The notes under the pieces are model-generated. The model saw only the letters and a list, made by a program, of their open reading frames with translations. It was not told the origin of the DNA and did no database searches. The translations under genes and the position numbers were made by a program. A stretch of 64,000 nucleotides of DNA from positions 1 through 64,000 of the forward strand of contig DAOUFE010000023.1 of NCBI GenBank assembly GCA_034430215.1, given 5' to 3'. Below, in pieces: positions 53,064-60,885 of the stretch (positions are counted from its first letter, which is position 1; each line of letters starts with the position of its first letter). This DNA is from UBA4782 sp034430215. GTDB lineage: Bacteria; Chloroflexota; Anaerolineae; Anaerolineales; Anaerolineaceae.

Positions 53064-53936
53064 TTAGGCTTTATCTTGAATATCCTTGCCAAACAAACCG
53101 GTAGGTCGAATGACAAGCACACCAATTAATAAGGCAAAGGTGAAGAAATCACGCAAGCCCGAACTGATGTAGCCAGCCACAAAAACTTCCATCAAACCAA
53201 TAAATAGAGCGCCAACAATTGCACCAGGTACGCTTCCTAACCCTCCGAAAACAGATGCAATAAATGCCTTGAGAGCAAAGTTGCCTAGTTGTGGATACAC
53301 AGTATATTTCATACCAAGGAAAACGCCCGATAAACCAGCAAGAGAACCAGCCAACAAAAATACCAGGCTGATGTATTTGTCTACGTTAATTCCCAACAGA
53401 GAAGCCACCTGCATATTGGTCGCAGCAGACTTCACCGCCAAACCAAACTTTGTTTTTTCAATGAGATAGAAGAGGATACTGATCACCACAATCGTGATGC
53501 ACAGCGAGATAAGGTCAATCAAACCAATATAAGTATCACCAATTTGAATTGCTTTTACGGCAAGAATCTGGGGATACGTTTTGAATTTTGAACCAACCGT
53601 GACAAGAACGAAGTTTTGCAGTGCCACAGATAAGCCCATGGCTGCAATCATCAAGAACATGGTTGGAGAATTATTTTGACGAATTCTCCGGTAAGCAAAT
53701 CTTTCGCTAAGTAATGAGAGCAACCCCGCGCCTAACAGTGCCAGAATGAGAGAAGCCCACCAGGGTAGATGCATCGTTGCAATAGAGAAGAAACCTATAT
53801 ATGCACCAACCATGGCAATATCGCCATGCGCCCAGTTGGAAAAGCCCAACAATGAATAGATCAGCGCATATCCTGTTGCCATCAGGGCATAAATACTTCC
53901 TACGGAAATACCATTCACAATTTGTTGCCAGATCAT
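53064..53936 (-). CDS. livH: Branched-chain-amino-acid-type ABC permease (LivH family)
   Basis: A 290-aa permease with about eight membrane helices. QQIVNGISVGSIYALMATGYALIYSLLGFSNWAHGDIAMVGAY is the LivH N-terminal signature, and the conserved cytoplasmic loop (AATNMQVASLLGINVDKY) contacts the ATPases. The start is ATG 53936, with GGAG 8 nt upstream; the longer TTG frame from 53957 reads through that site. A strong hairpin lies just before it. Confidence 0.92.
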   Translation of the reverse strand: MIWQQIVNGISVGSIYALMATGYALIYSLLGFSNWAHGDIAMVGAYIGFFSIATMHLPWWASLILALLGAGLLSLLSERFAYRRIRQNNSPTMFLMIAAMGLSVALQNFVLVTVGSKFKTYPQILAVKAIQIGDTYIGLIDLISLCITIVVISILFYLIEKTKFGLAVKSAATNMQVASLLGINVDKYISLVFLLAGSLAGLSGVFLGMKYTVYPQLGNFALKAFIASVFGGLGSVPGAIVGALFIGLMEVFVAGYISSGLRDFFTFALLIGVLVIRPTGLFGKDIQDKA

Positions 53937-53960
53937 AAGGATTACTCCATAAACCAATTT

Positions 53961-53987
53961 CTCGGGGGAGCGTTATGCTCCCCCGAG
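53961..53987. repeat. Perfect GC-rich hairpin between binding-protein and permease genes
   Basis: CTCGGGGGAGC (53961-53971) and GCTCCCCCGAG (53977-53987) make an 11-bp stem with a 5-nt loop. No T tract follows on the minus strand, so it probably stabilises the upstream binding-protein mRNA or partly attenuates, rather than fully terminating. Confidence 0.8.
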
Positions 53988-54006
53988 TACGAACTAGAAA
54001 GGTAAA

Positions 54007-55161
54007 CTATTTGAAATCACCGAACCAGACACGTTCGCCATTGGTGAAAGTATAGACACTGGCTGGTTTGGCAGGATTATGGGTTGCGGGATCAATGGAC
54101 ATGGAGCCCATCAAACCATCAAATTGTGTTGTATTCTCGAGGGCATCGCGCAGAGCAGCAGGAGTTGCTTCGCCAGCACGTTCGAGTGCATCCTTGATCC
54201 AATAGAGACCATCATGTCCGAATAAGGCTTCGGTTTCAGGAACCAAACCGTCATATTCTTTCATGTAAGCATCGTAGTATGGTTTGGTAATTGGATTGGC
54301 AAAGGAAGGCTGAGAAGTATAGAAGCTTCCTTCGATTGCGGGTCCAGCCATGGTGATCAGTTCGGGGGAATCCCAGCCATCACCACCCAGCATGGGGACG
54401 GTGATACCGAGTTCACGAGCCTGGTTTGCGATCAGAGCAACATCTTTGTAGATCCACGGAACCAAGAGGACATCTGGATTGGCTTCAGCAACCTTGGAAA
54501 GCTGAGCGCGGAAATCATTATCGCCAGAGTGCGCTTCTACTTTGACTACAACCGTACCACCGTTCTTTACAAACTGATCTTCGAAGTATTGAGCAAGACC
54601 AGTTGAGTAGTCTGAACCGATATCATAGATGATGCCGGCTGTCTTGGCTTTTAATTCATTGGAAGCCAGATTAGCAAGTACCTGTCCCTGGAAGGGATCG
54701 ATGAAACCAATGCGGAAGCTGTATGGATGTAAAACTCCATTTTCATCAACAGTTACTTTAGGATTGGAGGCTGCTGTAGCGATCAATGGAACTTTGAGTT
54801 CATCTGCAATGGGTGCCATGGCAATATTGCAGCTTGAGAAGTTGGTACCAATAACTGCAATAACTTTTTCTTCAGTTACCAGGCGACGGAAGGCGTTGAC
54901 GGAATCGGTGGGATCGCCACGACCATCAAGACCAATTACTTCCACTTTTTTGCCCAGGATGCCGCCAGCGTCATTAATTTCTTTAGCGGTGAGCAGCATA
55001 CCATTTAATCCAGCCTGACCCCAAACGGCGGTGTCGCCAGAGAGAGCGCCAATGTAACCAATTTTGATGGTATCATCAGCAGCTTTTTGTCCACAAGCAC
55101 TCATCATGGAGGCTAGCAGAACAACAAGCATTACAACTACTACGATCTTTGATTTTTTCAT
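54007..55161 (-). CDS. ABC transporter substrate-binding lipoprotein (LivJ/LivK, type I periplasmic-binding fold)
   Basis: A 384-aa lipoprotein with lipobox MSAC (Cys23). The fold signature of HAAT binding proteins is seen: IGYIGALSGDTAVWGQAGLNGMLLTAKEINDAGGILGKKVEVI and VIGTNFSSCNIAMAPIADE. The pocket usually holds leucine-type amino acids, but related proteins bind amides, urea or aromatic and other acids. ATG 55161 sits 6 nt after GAGGAG; the in-frame TTG at 55173 is part of the site. First transport gene after the regulator. Confidence 0.93.
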   Translation of the reverse strand: MKKSKIVVVVMLVVLLASMMSACGQKAADDTIKIGYIGALSGDTAVWGQAGLNGMLLTAKEINDAGGILGKKVEVIGLDGRGDPTDSVNAFRRLVTEEKVIAVIGTNFSSCNIAMAPIADELKVPLIATAASNPKVTVDENGVLHPYSFRIGFIDPFQGQVLANLASNELKAKTAGIIYDIGSDYSTGLAQYFEDQFVKNGGTVVVKVEAHSGDNDFRAQLSKVAEANPDVLLVPWIYKDVALIANQARELGITVPMLGGDGWDSPELITMAGPAIEGSFYTSQPSFANPITKPYYDAYMKEYDGLVPETEALFGHDGLYWIKDALERAGEATPAALRDALENTTQFDGLMGSMSIDPATHNPAKPASVYTFTNGERVWFGDFK

Positions 55162-55175
55162 TTTTCTCCTCAAAT

Positions 55176-55205
55176 TTTTCGTACAGATTTATAAAATTTT
55201 CGTAC
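55176..55205. promoter_or_regulatory. Two direct repeats (operators) on the binding-protein promoter
   Basis: TTTTCGTAC occurs at 55176-55184 and 55197-55205, 21 bp apart (two helical turns). On the minus strand the upstream copy is in the -10/-35 spacer and the downstream copy follows the -10, so bound protein would block RNA polymerase. The motif differs from the GAACAATTG sites near 56248-56563. Confidence 0.55.
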
Positions 55206-55217
55206 GGGGAATGTTAA
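55188..55217 (-). promoter_or_regulatory. Promoter of the ABC transporter/catabolic unit
   Basis: TTAACA (complement of 55212-55217), an 18-nt spacer and TATAAA (complement of 55188-55193). The leader is about 20 nt to the ATG at 55161. The unit can therefore be transcribed separately from the regulator gene. Confidence 0.5.
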
Positions 55218-55266
55218 TGAATATCTTCTACTCGTTAGTTCCTCCTTTTGCATAACAATATCTCAG

Positions 55267-56217
55267 TTATGAAAGTGAAAAATCGTGGATAAGGCGTCGG
55301 GCTGTTTCGTCATCTGTTACAAGTGAGTTAATGAATTTGCCACGTATCGAACCCAAAATGGCATCGTACTTTTGTGTTCCGCCCGCAATACCTACTACAC
55401 GCTCAATCTTTTGCATTACTTCCAGGTCGGCACCAATAATTCTTTGATCAATTTCTGATTTAACCCGGTTGCCTTGAACGTCAAAAAAGCGCAATCCAAT
55501 ATCTCCGATCACGCCTTGTTTTATCAGAGGGTCTACTTCACTCCAGGTAATAATGTCTTCATTGCGCATCAATAAAGCATCTTTACGAAAAGATCCAATG
55601 CCAACAAATGCAACATTTACTTCAGCACACAATGAAAGTGCATAATTTACATGTTTATTTTTCCGAATAGCTTCACACAGTTCGGCGCTTTCGACAATCC
55701 CTGGAGCAGGGATGATCACCAGTTTTGCATTAACTGTTTGCGCCACCCGACGGGCAATATCCCCAGCATGTGTATCCGAGATCGGTTCTCCAAACCCGCC
55801 AACCATTTGGACGATCACAACCTGTGGCATTTTGTTGGGAGTGATCTGATCAGCCATGACCGAAAGAGTGTTACCCCAGGTGAATCCAACAACATCCGTA
55901 TCCTGAACGATCCGCTCAAAATACTGGGCTGCCTCTACACCCAACTCCTGGCTGACAATTCCAGGATCGTTAGGGTCGCTTACTTTGCAAATAACGCTAT
56001 CCAGCAAGCCAGTTTTTTGCTCCAATTCTCTTTCGAGATCTTCATATTGATTAGAAAGCGAGCTAATAACGATTTGTACAACCCCCATTTCTCGCGCCTC
56101 ATTCAGCAAGCGAGATACTTTTGGACGCGATACCCTGATCTTTTTAGCAATGATATCTTGCGTCAGTCCATCTTCGTAATAGAGCTTAGCAACTTTTTCG
56201 AGAAGGCTTACGTTCAT
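55267..56217 (-). CDS. SorC-family sugar-responsive transcriptional regulator (first)
   Basis: A 316-aa SorC/DeoR-type regulator. The N-terminal HTH (about 1-55) has AKLYYEDGLTQDIIAKKIRVSRPKVSRLL. The sugar-phosphate-binding domain (about 60-316) contains VVGFTWGNTLS, FVGIGSFRKD, EVDPLIKQGVIGDIGLRFFD and VVGIAGGTQKYDAILGSIRG, the typical ligand pocket. ATG 56217 is chosen because the longer frame (56280) starts inside the -10 box (56279-56284). GAGGAAT precedes it. Likely represses both divergent promoters until an inducing sugar phosphate binds. Confidence 0.88.
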   Translation of the reverse strand: MNVSLLEKVAKLYYEDGLTQDIIAKKIRVSRPKVSRLLNEAREMGVVQIVISSLSNQYEDLERELEQKTGLLDSVICKVSDPNDPGIVSQELGVEAAQYFERIVQDTDVVGFTWGNTLSVMADQITPNKMPQVVIVQMVGGFGEPISDTHAGDIARRVAQTVNAKLVIIPAPGIVESAELCEAIRKNKHVNYALSLCAEVNVAFVGIGSFRKDALLMRNEDIITWSEVDPLIKQGVIGDIGLRFFDVQGNRVKSEIDQRIIGADLEVMQKIERVVGIAGGTQKYDAILGSIRGKFINSLVTDDETARRLIHDFSLS

Positions 56218-56247
56218 ATTCCTCGGTTCATTTTTAATCAGGGATGT

Positions 56248-56259
56248 GAACAATTGCTC
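56248..56259. promoter_or_regulatory. Operator-like site in regulator leader
   Basis: GAACAATTGCTC, a near-palindrome (one mismatch to GAACAATTGTTC) downstream of the regulator promoter. It is related to the two sites in the divergent leader (56533-56563). Confidence 0.55.
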
Positions 56260-56278
56260 AATACTGAACGTTTTCAAC

Positions 56279-56306
56279 ATTATAGCAGGATTCTTTTCCG
56301 TGTCAA
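56279..56306 (-). promoter_or_regulatory. Consensus promoter of the SorC regulator
   Basis: TTGACA (complement of 56301-56306), a 16-nt spacer and TATAAT (complement of 56279-56284), with TG one base before the -10 (extended). The leader is about 55 nt to the ATG at 56217. Confidence 0.8.
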
Positions 56307-56316
56307 TAGTGCAATA

Positions 56317-56332
56317 GTGAAATATTGTTCAC
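56317..56332. promoter_or_regulatory. Upstream operator-like inverted repeat
   Basis: GTGAA-N6-TTCAC, containing TATTGTTCAC (GTGAACAATA in reverse), just upstream of the regulator -35. Same core as the other sites. Confidence 0.4.
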
Positions 56333-56490
56333 TAATCTAGTTTTTAATCTTTCCAGCTTTCGTTAATAATTACAAAAGAGCACCTAACAATATCTAATTA
56401 TTCTTTCTATCATGATACGATCATTAATTTTTTCTCCCCATAATTAAAATTATAATGAAATTTTGTTGATATTTGTTCCTTCTAGGGAAA

Positions 56491-56519
56491 TTGACAATTA
56501 TCATTCTTTCGTTTACAAT
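56491..56519 (+). promoter_or_regulatory. Consensus promoter of the divergent dehydrogenase gene
   Basis: TTGACA (56491-56496), a 17-nt spacer and TACAAT (56514-56519). The leader is about 60 nt and contains the two operators. Confidence 0.75.
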
Positions 56520-56532
56520 AAGGTCAAATATA

Positions 56533-56563
56533 TACAATTGTTCGCTTATATGTACAATTGTTC
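56533..56563. promoter_or_regulatory. Tandem operators (TACAATTGTTC x2)
   Basis: TACAATTGTTC at 56533-56543 and 56553-56563, period 20 bp, just downstream of the +1 region. In reverse they read GAACAATTGTA, sharing the core of the site at 56248. Proposed SorC-regulator binding sites. Confidence 0.65.
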
Positions 56564-56586
56564 ATTTTATTACAGGGATAAATACG

Positions 56587-57648
56587 ATGGCTAATATGAT
56601 GCGAGCTGCTGTTTACTATAATAACCATGATATCCGCATTGAAGAGGTTCCAATTCCTGAAATTGGTCCAGATGAAGTGCTGGTAAAATCGATCGCCAGT
56701 GGCATTTGTGGCGGTGAATTGATGGAATGGTATCACGCCCCACGCGCTCCAAAAGTCATGGGGCATGAACCCGCAGGCATTATTGTCGAAAAAGGTTCCC
56801 AGGTAAAAAACTTTAATGTGGGTGATCATATCTTTGTCAATCACTATGTTTCCTGTGGAACTTGCCGGCAGTGCTTACGTGGACGGTATACCAATTGTGA
56901 ACGTTTAAAAGAATCCATGCTTTTCCCGGGTACCACCTGCCAATATTTTCGGGTACCTTCCCGCCAACTCAATCGAGATACCATCCTTATTCCAGAAAAC
57001 GTAAGTTTTGCTGAAGCTACTGTTTGTGAGCCCTGGGGATGTGTTATTGGTGGATTAAAAGTTACAGAAATCCTTCCCGGCGATACCGTTCTGGTGATTG
57101 GTGCCGGTTTCATGGGGATGGGATTCTTGCATATGGCACCTCTTTTTGGTGCTGGCAAAGTCATTTCGATGGATCTATCCGATTGGCGCTTACAAAAAGC
57201 TTTAACCATGGGTGCCACTCATACCATTAATCCCAAAACAGAAAACGTTGAGGAAAAATTGCGAGATATCAACGGTGGGTATCTTGCTGATGTTGTGATC
57301 GTGACGGTACCTTCTGTCAATCTCTATGCACAAGGACATAGCCTGGTTGAAAAAGGTGGTTTTCTCCATCTTGGTGCTCCTACTATGCCTGAACCAAAGT
57401 GGACGATCGATCCGCAACATGAATACTTTGGAGAGATCAAGATTTCAGCAAAATACTCTGCAGATCACTTTGATACCAGTCAGATCATGAAATGGATTTC
57501 AGCAGGGCGCATCAATGTTAAAGCTGCCATTACTCATCGTGTGGAATTGGATGACACTTTGGAAGCATTTCAGATGATGGTGAAGGCGGATGAATCATTA
57601 AAAACCATAGTTTATCCAAATGGAATAAAAGAGGAAAAAACTCTTTAA
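56587..57648 (+). CDS. Zinc-dependent alcohol/polyol dehydrogenase (medium-chain family)
   Basis: A 353-aa MDR dehydrogenase. ASGICGGELMEWYHAP and MGHEPAG give the catalytic zinc site, CGTCRQCLRGRYTNC the structural zinc, and VLVIGAGFMGMGFLHMA the nucleotide fold. ATG 56587 is set by AGGGAT upstream and by the promoter at 56491-56519; the longer frame to 56473 would start upstream of the promoter. First gene of the plus-strand half of the locus. Probably oxidises a polyol or sugar acid. Confidence 0.92.
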   Translation: MANMMRAAVYYNNHDIRIEEVPIPEIGPDEVLVKSIASGICGGELMEWYHAPRAPKVMGHEPAGIIVEKGSQVKNFNVGDHIFVNHYVSCGTCRQCLRGRYTNCERLKESMLFPGTTCQYFRVPSRQLNRDTILIPENVSFAEATVCEPWGCVIGGLKVTEILPGDTVLVIGAGFMGMGFLHMAPLFGAGKVISMDLSDWRLQKALTMGATHTINPKTENVEEKLRDINGGYLADVVIVTVPSVNLYAQGHSLVEKGGFLHLGAPTMPEPKWTIDPQHEYFGEIKISAKYSADHFDTSQIMKWISAGRINVKAAITHRVELDDTLEAFQMMVKADESLKTIVYPNGIKEEKTL

Positions 57649-57677
57649 TGGCTTTCCTGTTAAGCGGATGAGTTCTG

Positions 57678-58652
57678 ATGGAACCTTTAAAGAACATTCC
57701 AATAAGCGAAATCCAGCAAGATGAATTACGATTGATCACGCGCGCTGCCTGGCTTTATTACATTCAAGGATTGACTCAGACAGAAGTCGCGGAAGAACTG
57801 AATGTCTCCAGGATTAAAGTTACCAGGTTGATCGCCAGGGCTAAAAGTTATGGCATCATAGAAATTCGAATTCATCAACCTTCTGGGATGTTTGTTGACC
57901 TTGAACAGGAACTCATTAGCCGGTACAACCTTCGTGACGCATCGGTGATTCTGGATATCCCCAACGGAGAACCTATTCGCAGGCTTCTGGCAAAAGCCGC
58001 TGCGCAATGGTTGACACCTCATCTGCGACCAGAGCTTGTAGTCGGTATATCGATGGGACGAACCCTGGCATACCTCCCGGAAGTAATCGAAAATAAACAG
58101 CCCACCGGAACCACCTTCATTGAAGTAATGGGAGCATCCGATTCCGTCAATAGTGGTTTCAGCTCCTATGCTGTTATCAGCCGGATTGCTCAGCTTTACG
58201 GCGGGCAAGCGCATCTGCTGGATGTTCCCACCTTTGTGTCTAGCCAATCCATCCGGGATCTGTTAATGAGCGAAACCCATATCGCAGAAAGGTTCGAAAT
58301 AGCCCGTCACTGCGATATACTAATTACCAGTGTTGGCACCGTTGACAATGACGCCCTTCTGCATCAAATTGGGTACATCAATGACGAAATTTTACAGCAC
58401 TTGCAACGAGAGAAAGCCGTTGGTGATTTATTGGGTCATTTTATCGACGAACGCGGTCGCCCCGTTTCAAATCCTTTGGATGGTAGATTAATGGCAATTC
58501 AATTGGATGACCTGAAACATATCCCTTATAGTGTGCTGGTTTCTGGTGGTGAAAACAAAATTAACGCCATGAAAGCTGCCTTACTTGGTAATTACATCAA
58601 TGTTCTCATTACGGATGTTAGCAGTGCAAAAGAGTTATTAAAAAAGAACTGA
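57678..58652 (+). CDS. SorC-family transcriptional regulator (second)
   Basis: A 324-aa regulator of the same family as the one at 55267 but clearly different in sequence. HTH (about 17-62) has AAWLYYIQGLTQTEVAEELNVSRIKVTRLIARA. The effector domain has VVGISMGRTLA, FIEVMGASDSV, VSSQSIRDLL and VLVSGGENKINAMKAALLG. It lies 29 nt after the dehydrogenase. Two SorC regulators in one locus could see different inducers or act on the TTTTCGTAC and GAACAATTG operator sets respectively. Confidence 0.9.
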   Translation: MEPLKNIPISEIQQDELRLITRAAWLYYIQGLTQTEVAEELNVSRIKVTRLIARAKSYGIIEIRIHQPSGMFVDLEQELISRYNLRDASVILDIPNGEPIRRLLAKAAAQWLTPHLRPELVVGISMGRTLAYLPEVIENKQPTGTTFIEVMGASDSVNSGFSSYAVISRIAQLYGGQAHLLDVPTFVSSQSIRDLLMSETHIAERFEIARHCDILITSVGTVDNDALLHQIGYINDEILQHLQREKAVGDLLGHFIDERGRPVSNPLDGRLMAIQLDDLKHIPYSVLVSGGENKINAMKAALLGNYINVLITDVSSAKELLKKN

Positions 58653-58683
58653 ACAACTCATGTAAAGAAAAAGGAGATAAACT

Positions 58684-59103
58684 ATGAGTTCAGCCGTACA
58701 TCATTTCAATGGTACTGAAACGGAATATGATTGGGAAAACAGCATCCCAAAACAAATCCCACCCACAGATACTGCCAAATTCGCAAAGGGGAAAGTAGTA
58801 ATTGGTCCGCAAGATGAAGCTGTCAATTACGTTTTCCGATATTTCTGCGTTCAACCTGGCGGTCATTCAACCATGCCCGATCAGCATATCCATGATCACG
58901 GCATGTATATCTTGCATGGCAAGGGTGAAGTGATGATCAATGGGAAGACCTATCCCATTCAAGCACGGGATATGGTTTATGTTGCTCCAAATGATGTTCA
59001 TGGGGTCATCAACACAGGAGATGAACCTCTTGGATTTATTTGTGTGATCCCCAATAAAGACCGCCTGGATGAATATCTCAAACTAAGCGGTAAAGAAAAA
59101 TAA
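58684..59103 (+). CDS. Cupin-domain protein
   Basis: A 139-aa single-domain cupin. Motif 1 is DQHIHDHGMYILHGKGE (His ligands, about 75-91) and motif 2 is ARDMVYVAPNDVHGVIN (about 97-113), the metal-binding barrel. Such cupins are sugar or sugar-acid isomerases, dioxygenases or C-S-cleaving enzymes; the role is unknown. AAGGAG precedes the ATG. Last gene of the plus-strand unit, ended by a strong terminator. Confidence 0.88.
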   Translation: MSSAVHHFNGTETEYDWENSIPKQIPPTDTAKFAKGKVVIGPQDEAVNYVFRYFCVQPGGHSTMPDQHIHDHGMYILHGKGEVMINGKTYPIQARDMVYVAPNDVHGVINTGDEPLGFICVIPNKDRLDEYLKLSGKEK

Positions 59104-59589
59104 TTCCTCCGCTCAATATTATTCATAATAACGAAAGAGGTTGCCAGGCTGGCAGCCTCTTTCTCATCTATTATAGTGATACGTTCTTCGTTAGCATCAA
59201 ATTCCCACAAAACTGGTACGTGAAGTAGCTTTTGATACTTTAATAGCACTTTGGTTTCACGATAATGCATTCCTTCTCAGGTATGCCCTGCTTGAAGTTG
59301 TTGACCTTTTGAAGGATTATATCCCATGCAAATCATTTTTCTCGAACCAGGAGAAACTCTACTCGTAGATTCTTTGCCTGGGTGGTAATCCACCTGAGTA
59401 TCGGTTTCTTAAGCTTAAAAATACGCATGAAGTAGCTGAGAAATAATCAGACACTCTTGAAGGGCATAGCAAGCAAATCGCGTACTTCATTTCACCCCGA
59501 TGCTGCAACAATCATTACCAATGCTCTCTGGCAGGCAACCGAAAACAAATCTTGTTATATAATTCCTTCCTTGAGTATCAGGAGCAAAT
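59104..59589. other. Intergenic region, no gene seen
   Basis: 486 nt. Holds the terminator of the cupin gene (59134-59165) and, at its end, AGGAG for the TTG start at 59590. No coding frame with family-like sequence was found. A short 20-residue frame starting at 59324 is not credible. Confidence 0.4.
59134..59165 (+). terminator. Rho-independent terminator after the cupin gene
   Basis: AAAGAGGTTGCC (59134-59145) and GGCAGCCTCTTT (59151-59162) form a 12-bp stem with one wobble, a 5-nt loop and a T-rich end. Confidence 0.85.
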
Positions 59590-60156
59590 TTGAATAACCC
59601 ACAGAATGGTAAAACATGGATAAAGCTCCTCAAATACGCACCTTTGGTGATCATCGTTGTTGGTGCGATCATTCTTGCATTAAATTTTAACATCTCACAG
59701 CTGAACTATCTTCTTGAAAAGTATGAGAGATTTGGAATTTGCATTTGCTTATTCGCATATATATTTCTGGGAATAACAGTCATACCTTCTGAACCAGTAT
59801 CCATTCTGGTTCTTGCCTGGAAAGGACCCGTGGTTGCGATTCTTTTGGCAACAATTGGCAATACACTGGCAGCGATCGTGGAGTTTTTTATTGGCGGGGG
59901 AATTGGAGATCTCACCGACTTTGAAAAGAAGAAAGAAAAACTACCATTCCATTTAGGCAAGTTACCCATTAATTCACCAGCTTTCCTGTTACTCGCCCGC
60001 ATGTTGCCAGGGTTTGGACCTAAATTTGTGAGCATTGCTAGCGGAATCTATCAGGTACCCATGATTACCTACTTGTGGACAACCATCGTTGCAAATATGA
60101 TTGGAGCAGCAGCGATCGTTCTGGGAGGGAGCGGCTTGCTCAAATTGATCAGGTAA
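59590..60156 (+). CDS. TVP38/TMEM64-like membrane protein (VTT domain)
   Basis: A 188-aa protein of the DedA/VTT superfamily with about five helices. TM1 is about 16-34. The core has PSEPVSILVLAWKGP, the GNTLAAIVEFFIG loop and FLLLARMLPGFGPKFVSIASG, the conserved R-x2-P-x3-P-K-region of VTT proteins. Probably a lipid scramblase or small-solute transporter of the envelope. It starts with TTG, supported by AGGAG about 6 nt upstream. Not operonic with the next gene, which has its own promoter. Confidence 0.85.
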   Translation: MNNPQNGKTWIKLLKYAPLVIIVVGAIILALNFNISQLNYLLEKYERFGICICLFAYIFLGITVIPSEPVSILVLAWKGPVVAILLATIGNTLAAIVEFFIGGGIGDLTDFEKKKEKLPFHLGKLPINSPAFLLLARMLPGFGPKFVSIASGIYQVPMITYLWTTIVANMIGAAAIVLGGSGLLKLIR

Positions 60157-60226
60157 TCCTCTACACCAATGAGAGTGAAATAGCCAAACCCCTCAAGCAT
60201 TTCCCATTGATATCACTTTCAATAAA

Positions 60227-60242
60227 TGCAACATTTGTTGCA
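60227..60242. promoter_or_regulatory. Operator palindrome 1
   Basis: TGCAACA-TT-TGTTGCA, perfect 7-bp arms. It overlaps the -35 of the promoter at 60238-60266. Confidence 0.75.
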
Positions 60243-60266
60243 TTTTTATTTGAATCAAGGTATATT
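60238..60266 (+). promoter_or_regulatory. Promoter of the ChrB-like/P-type ATPase unit
   Basis: TTGCAT (60238-60243), a 17-nt spacer and TATATT (60261-60266). The two palindromes bracket it. Confidence 0.6.
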
Positions 60267-60268
60267 AA

Positions 60269-60284
60269 TGCAACAACTGTTGCA
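60269..60284. promoter_or_regulatory. Operator palindrome 2
   Basis: TGCAACA-AC-TGTTGCA, the same arms as palindrome 1 with centre-to-centre spacing of 42 bp (four helical turns). It covers the expected transcription start. Confidence 0.75.
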
Positions 60285-60297
60285 TTCGAGGTGTGTC

Positions 60298-60861
60298 ATG
60301 AACTGGCTCCTTTTCCTTTCTCAACTACCTTCTACTCCATCCAGCCTGCGCGTTACCGTATGGCGGAAAATGCGGGCTGCCGGTGCTCTGGGCATTCAAA
60401 ATGGTGTCTGGATACTTCCTGAAAAGCCCGAACAAACCGCTTTCCTGCATGATTTATCAGAGATCATTCAAAAACAAGGGGCAGGCTGTCAGATCTTCAA
60501 GGTATCACCTTTGGATGAAACCATCGAAAAGGATATCTTGAACCTGTTTAGTAAAGATCGAGAAGAAGAATATACCGAGTTCCTCGAACGCAGCCAGGAA
60601 TTCCTGGATGAAATCGAAAAAGAAAGCACAAAACAAAAATTCACATACGCCGAATTGGAAGAGAACGAACAGGATCTACAACATTTATCAAACTGGTTGG
60701 GAAAGATCCAGAAGCGCGATTTTACAGGTGGAGAGATCGCCCTGACTGCAGCCAATGTGTTTAAGAAATGCCAGGCAGCTTTTGAATCATTTTCAAGCAT
60801 TGTATACAGTCGCAATGCAGATGGTTTTACTGCAGATTCGGAGTTGAATCAGAAAGATTGA
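60298..60861 (+). CDS. ChrB N-terminal-domain-like protein
   Basis: A 187-aa protein. WLLFLSQLPSTPSSLRVTVWRKMRAAGALGIQNGVWILP at the N-terminus matches the N-terminal domain of the chromate-resistance regulator ChrB. The rest is a long helical segment (about 85-150) with EEEYTEFLERSQEFLDEIE. The C-terminal chromate-sensing ChrB domain is missing. No ChrA is present. It may be a sensor or regulator of the P-type ATPase that follows 24 nt later, and could bind the palindromes. GAGGTG precedes the ATG; the longer frame from 60226 starts inside operator 1. Confidence 0.8.
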   Translation: MNWLLFLSQLPSTPSSLRVTVWRKMRAAGALGIQNGVWILPEKPEQTAFLHDLSEIIQKQGAGCQIFKVSPLDETIEKDILNLFSKDREEEYTEFLERSQEFLDEIEKESTKQKFTYAELEENEQDLQHLSNWLGKIQKRDFTGGEIALTAANVFKKCQAAFESFSSIVYSRNADGFTADSELNQKD

Positions 60862-60885
60862 TCAAAGGTATCAAGGATTGCATGA

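Noticed and set aside
56473..56586. Longer N-terminus for the dehydrogenase
   Set aside because: It begins upstream of the promoter and spans the operators; family members begin near 56587.
59324..59386. Short plus-strand frame in the gap after the cupin gene
   Set aside because: Only 20 residues, no family resemblance and no ribosome-binding site.
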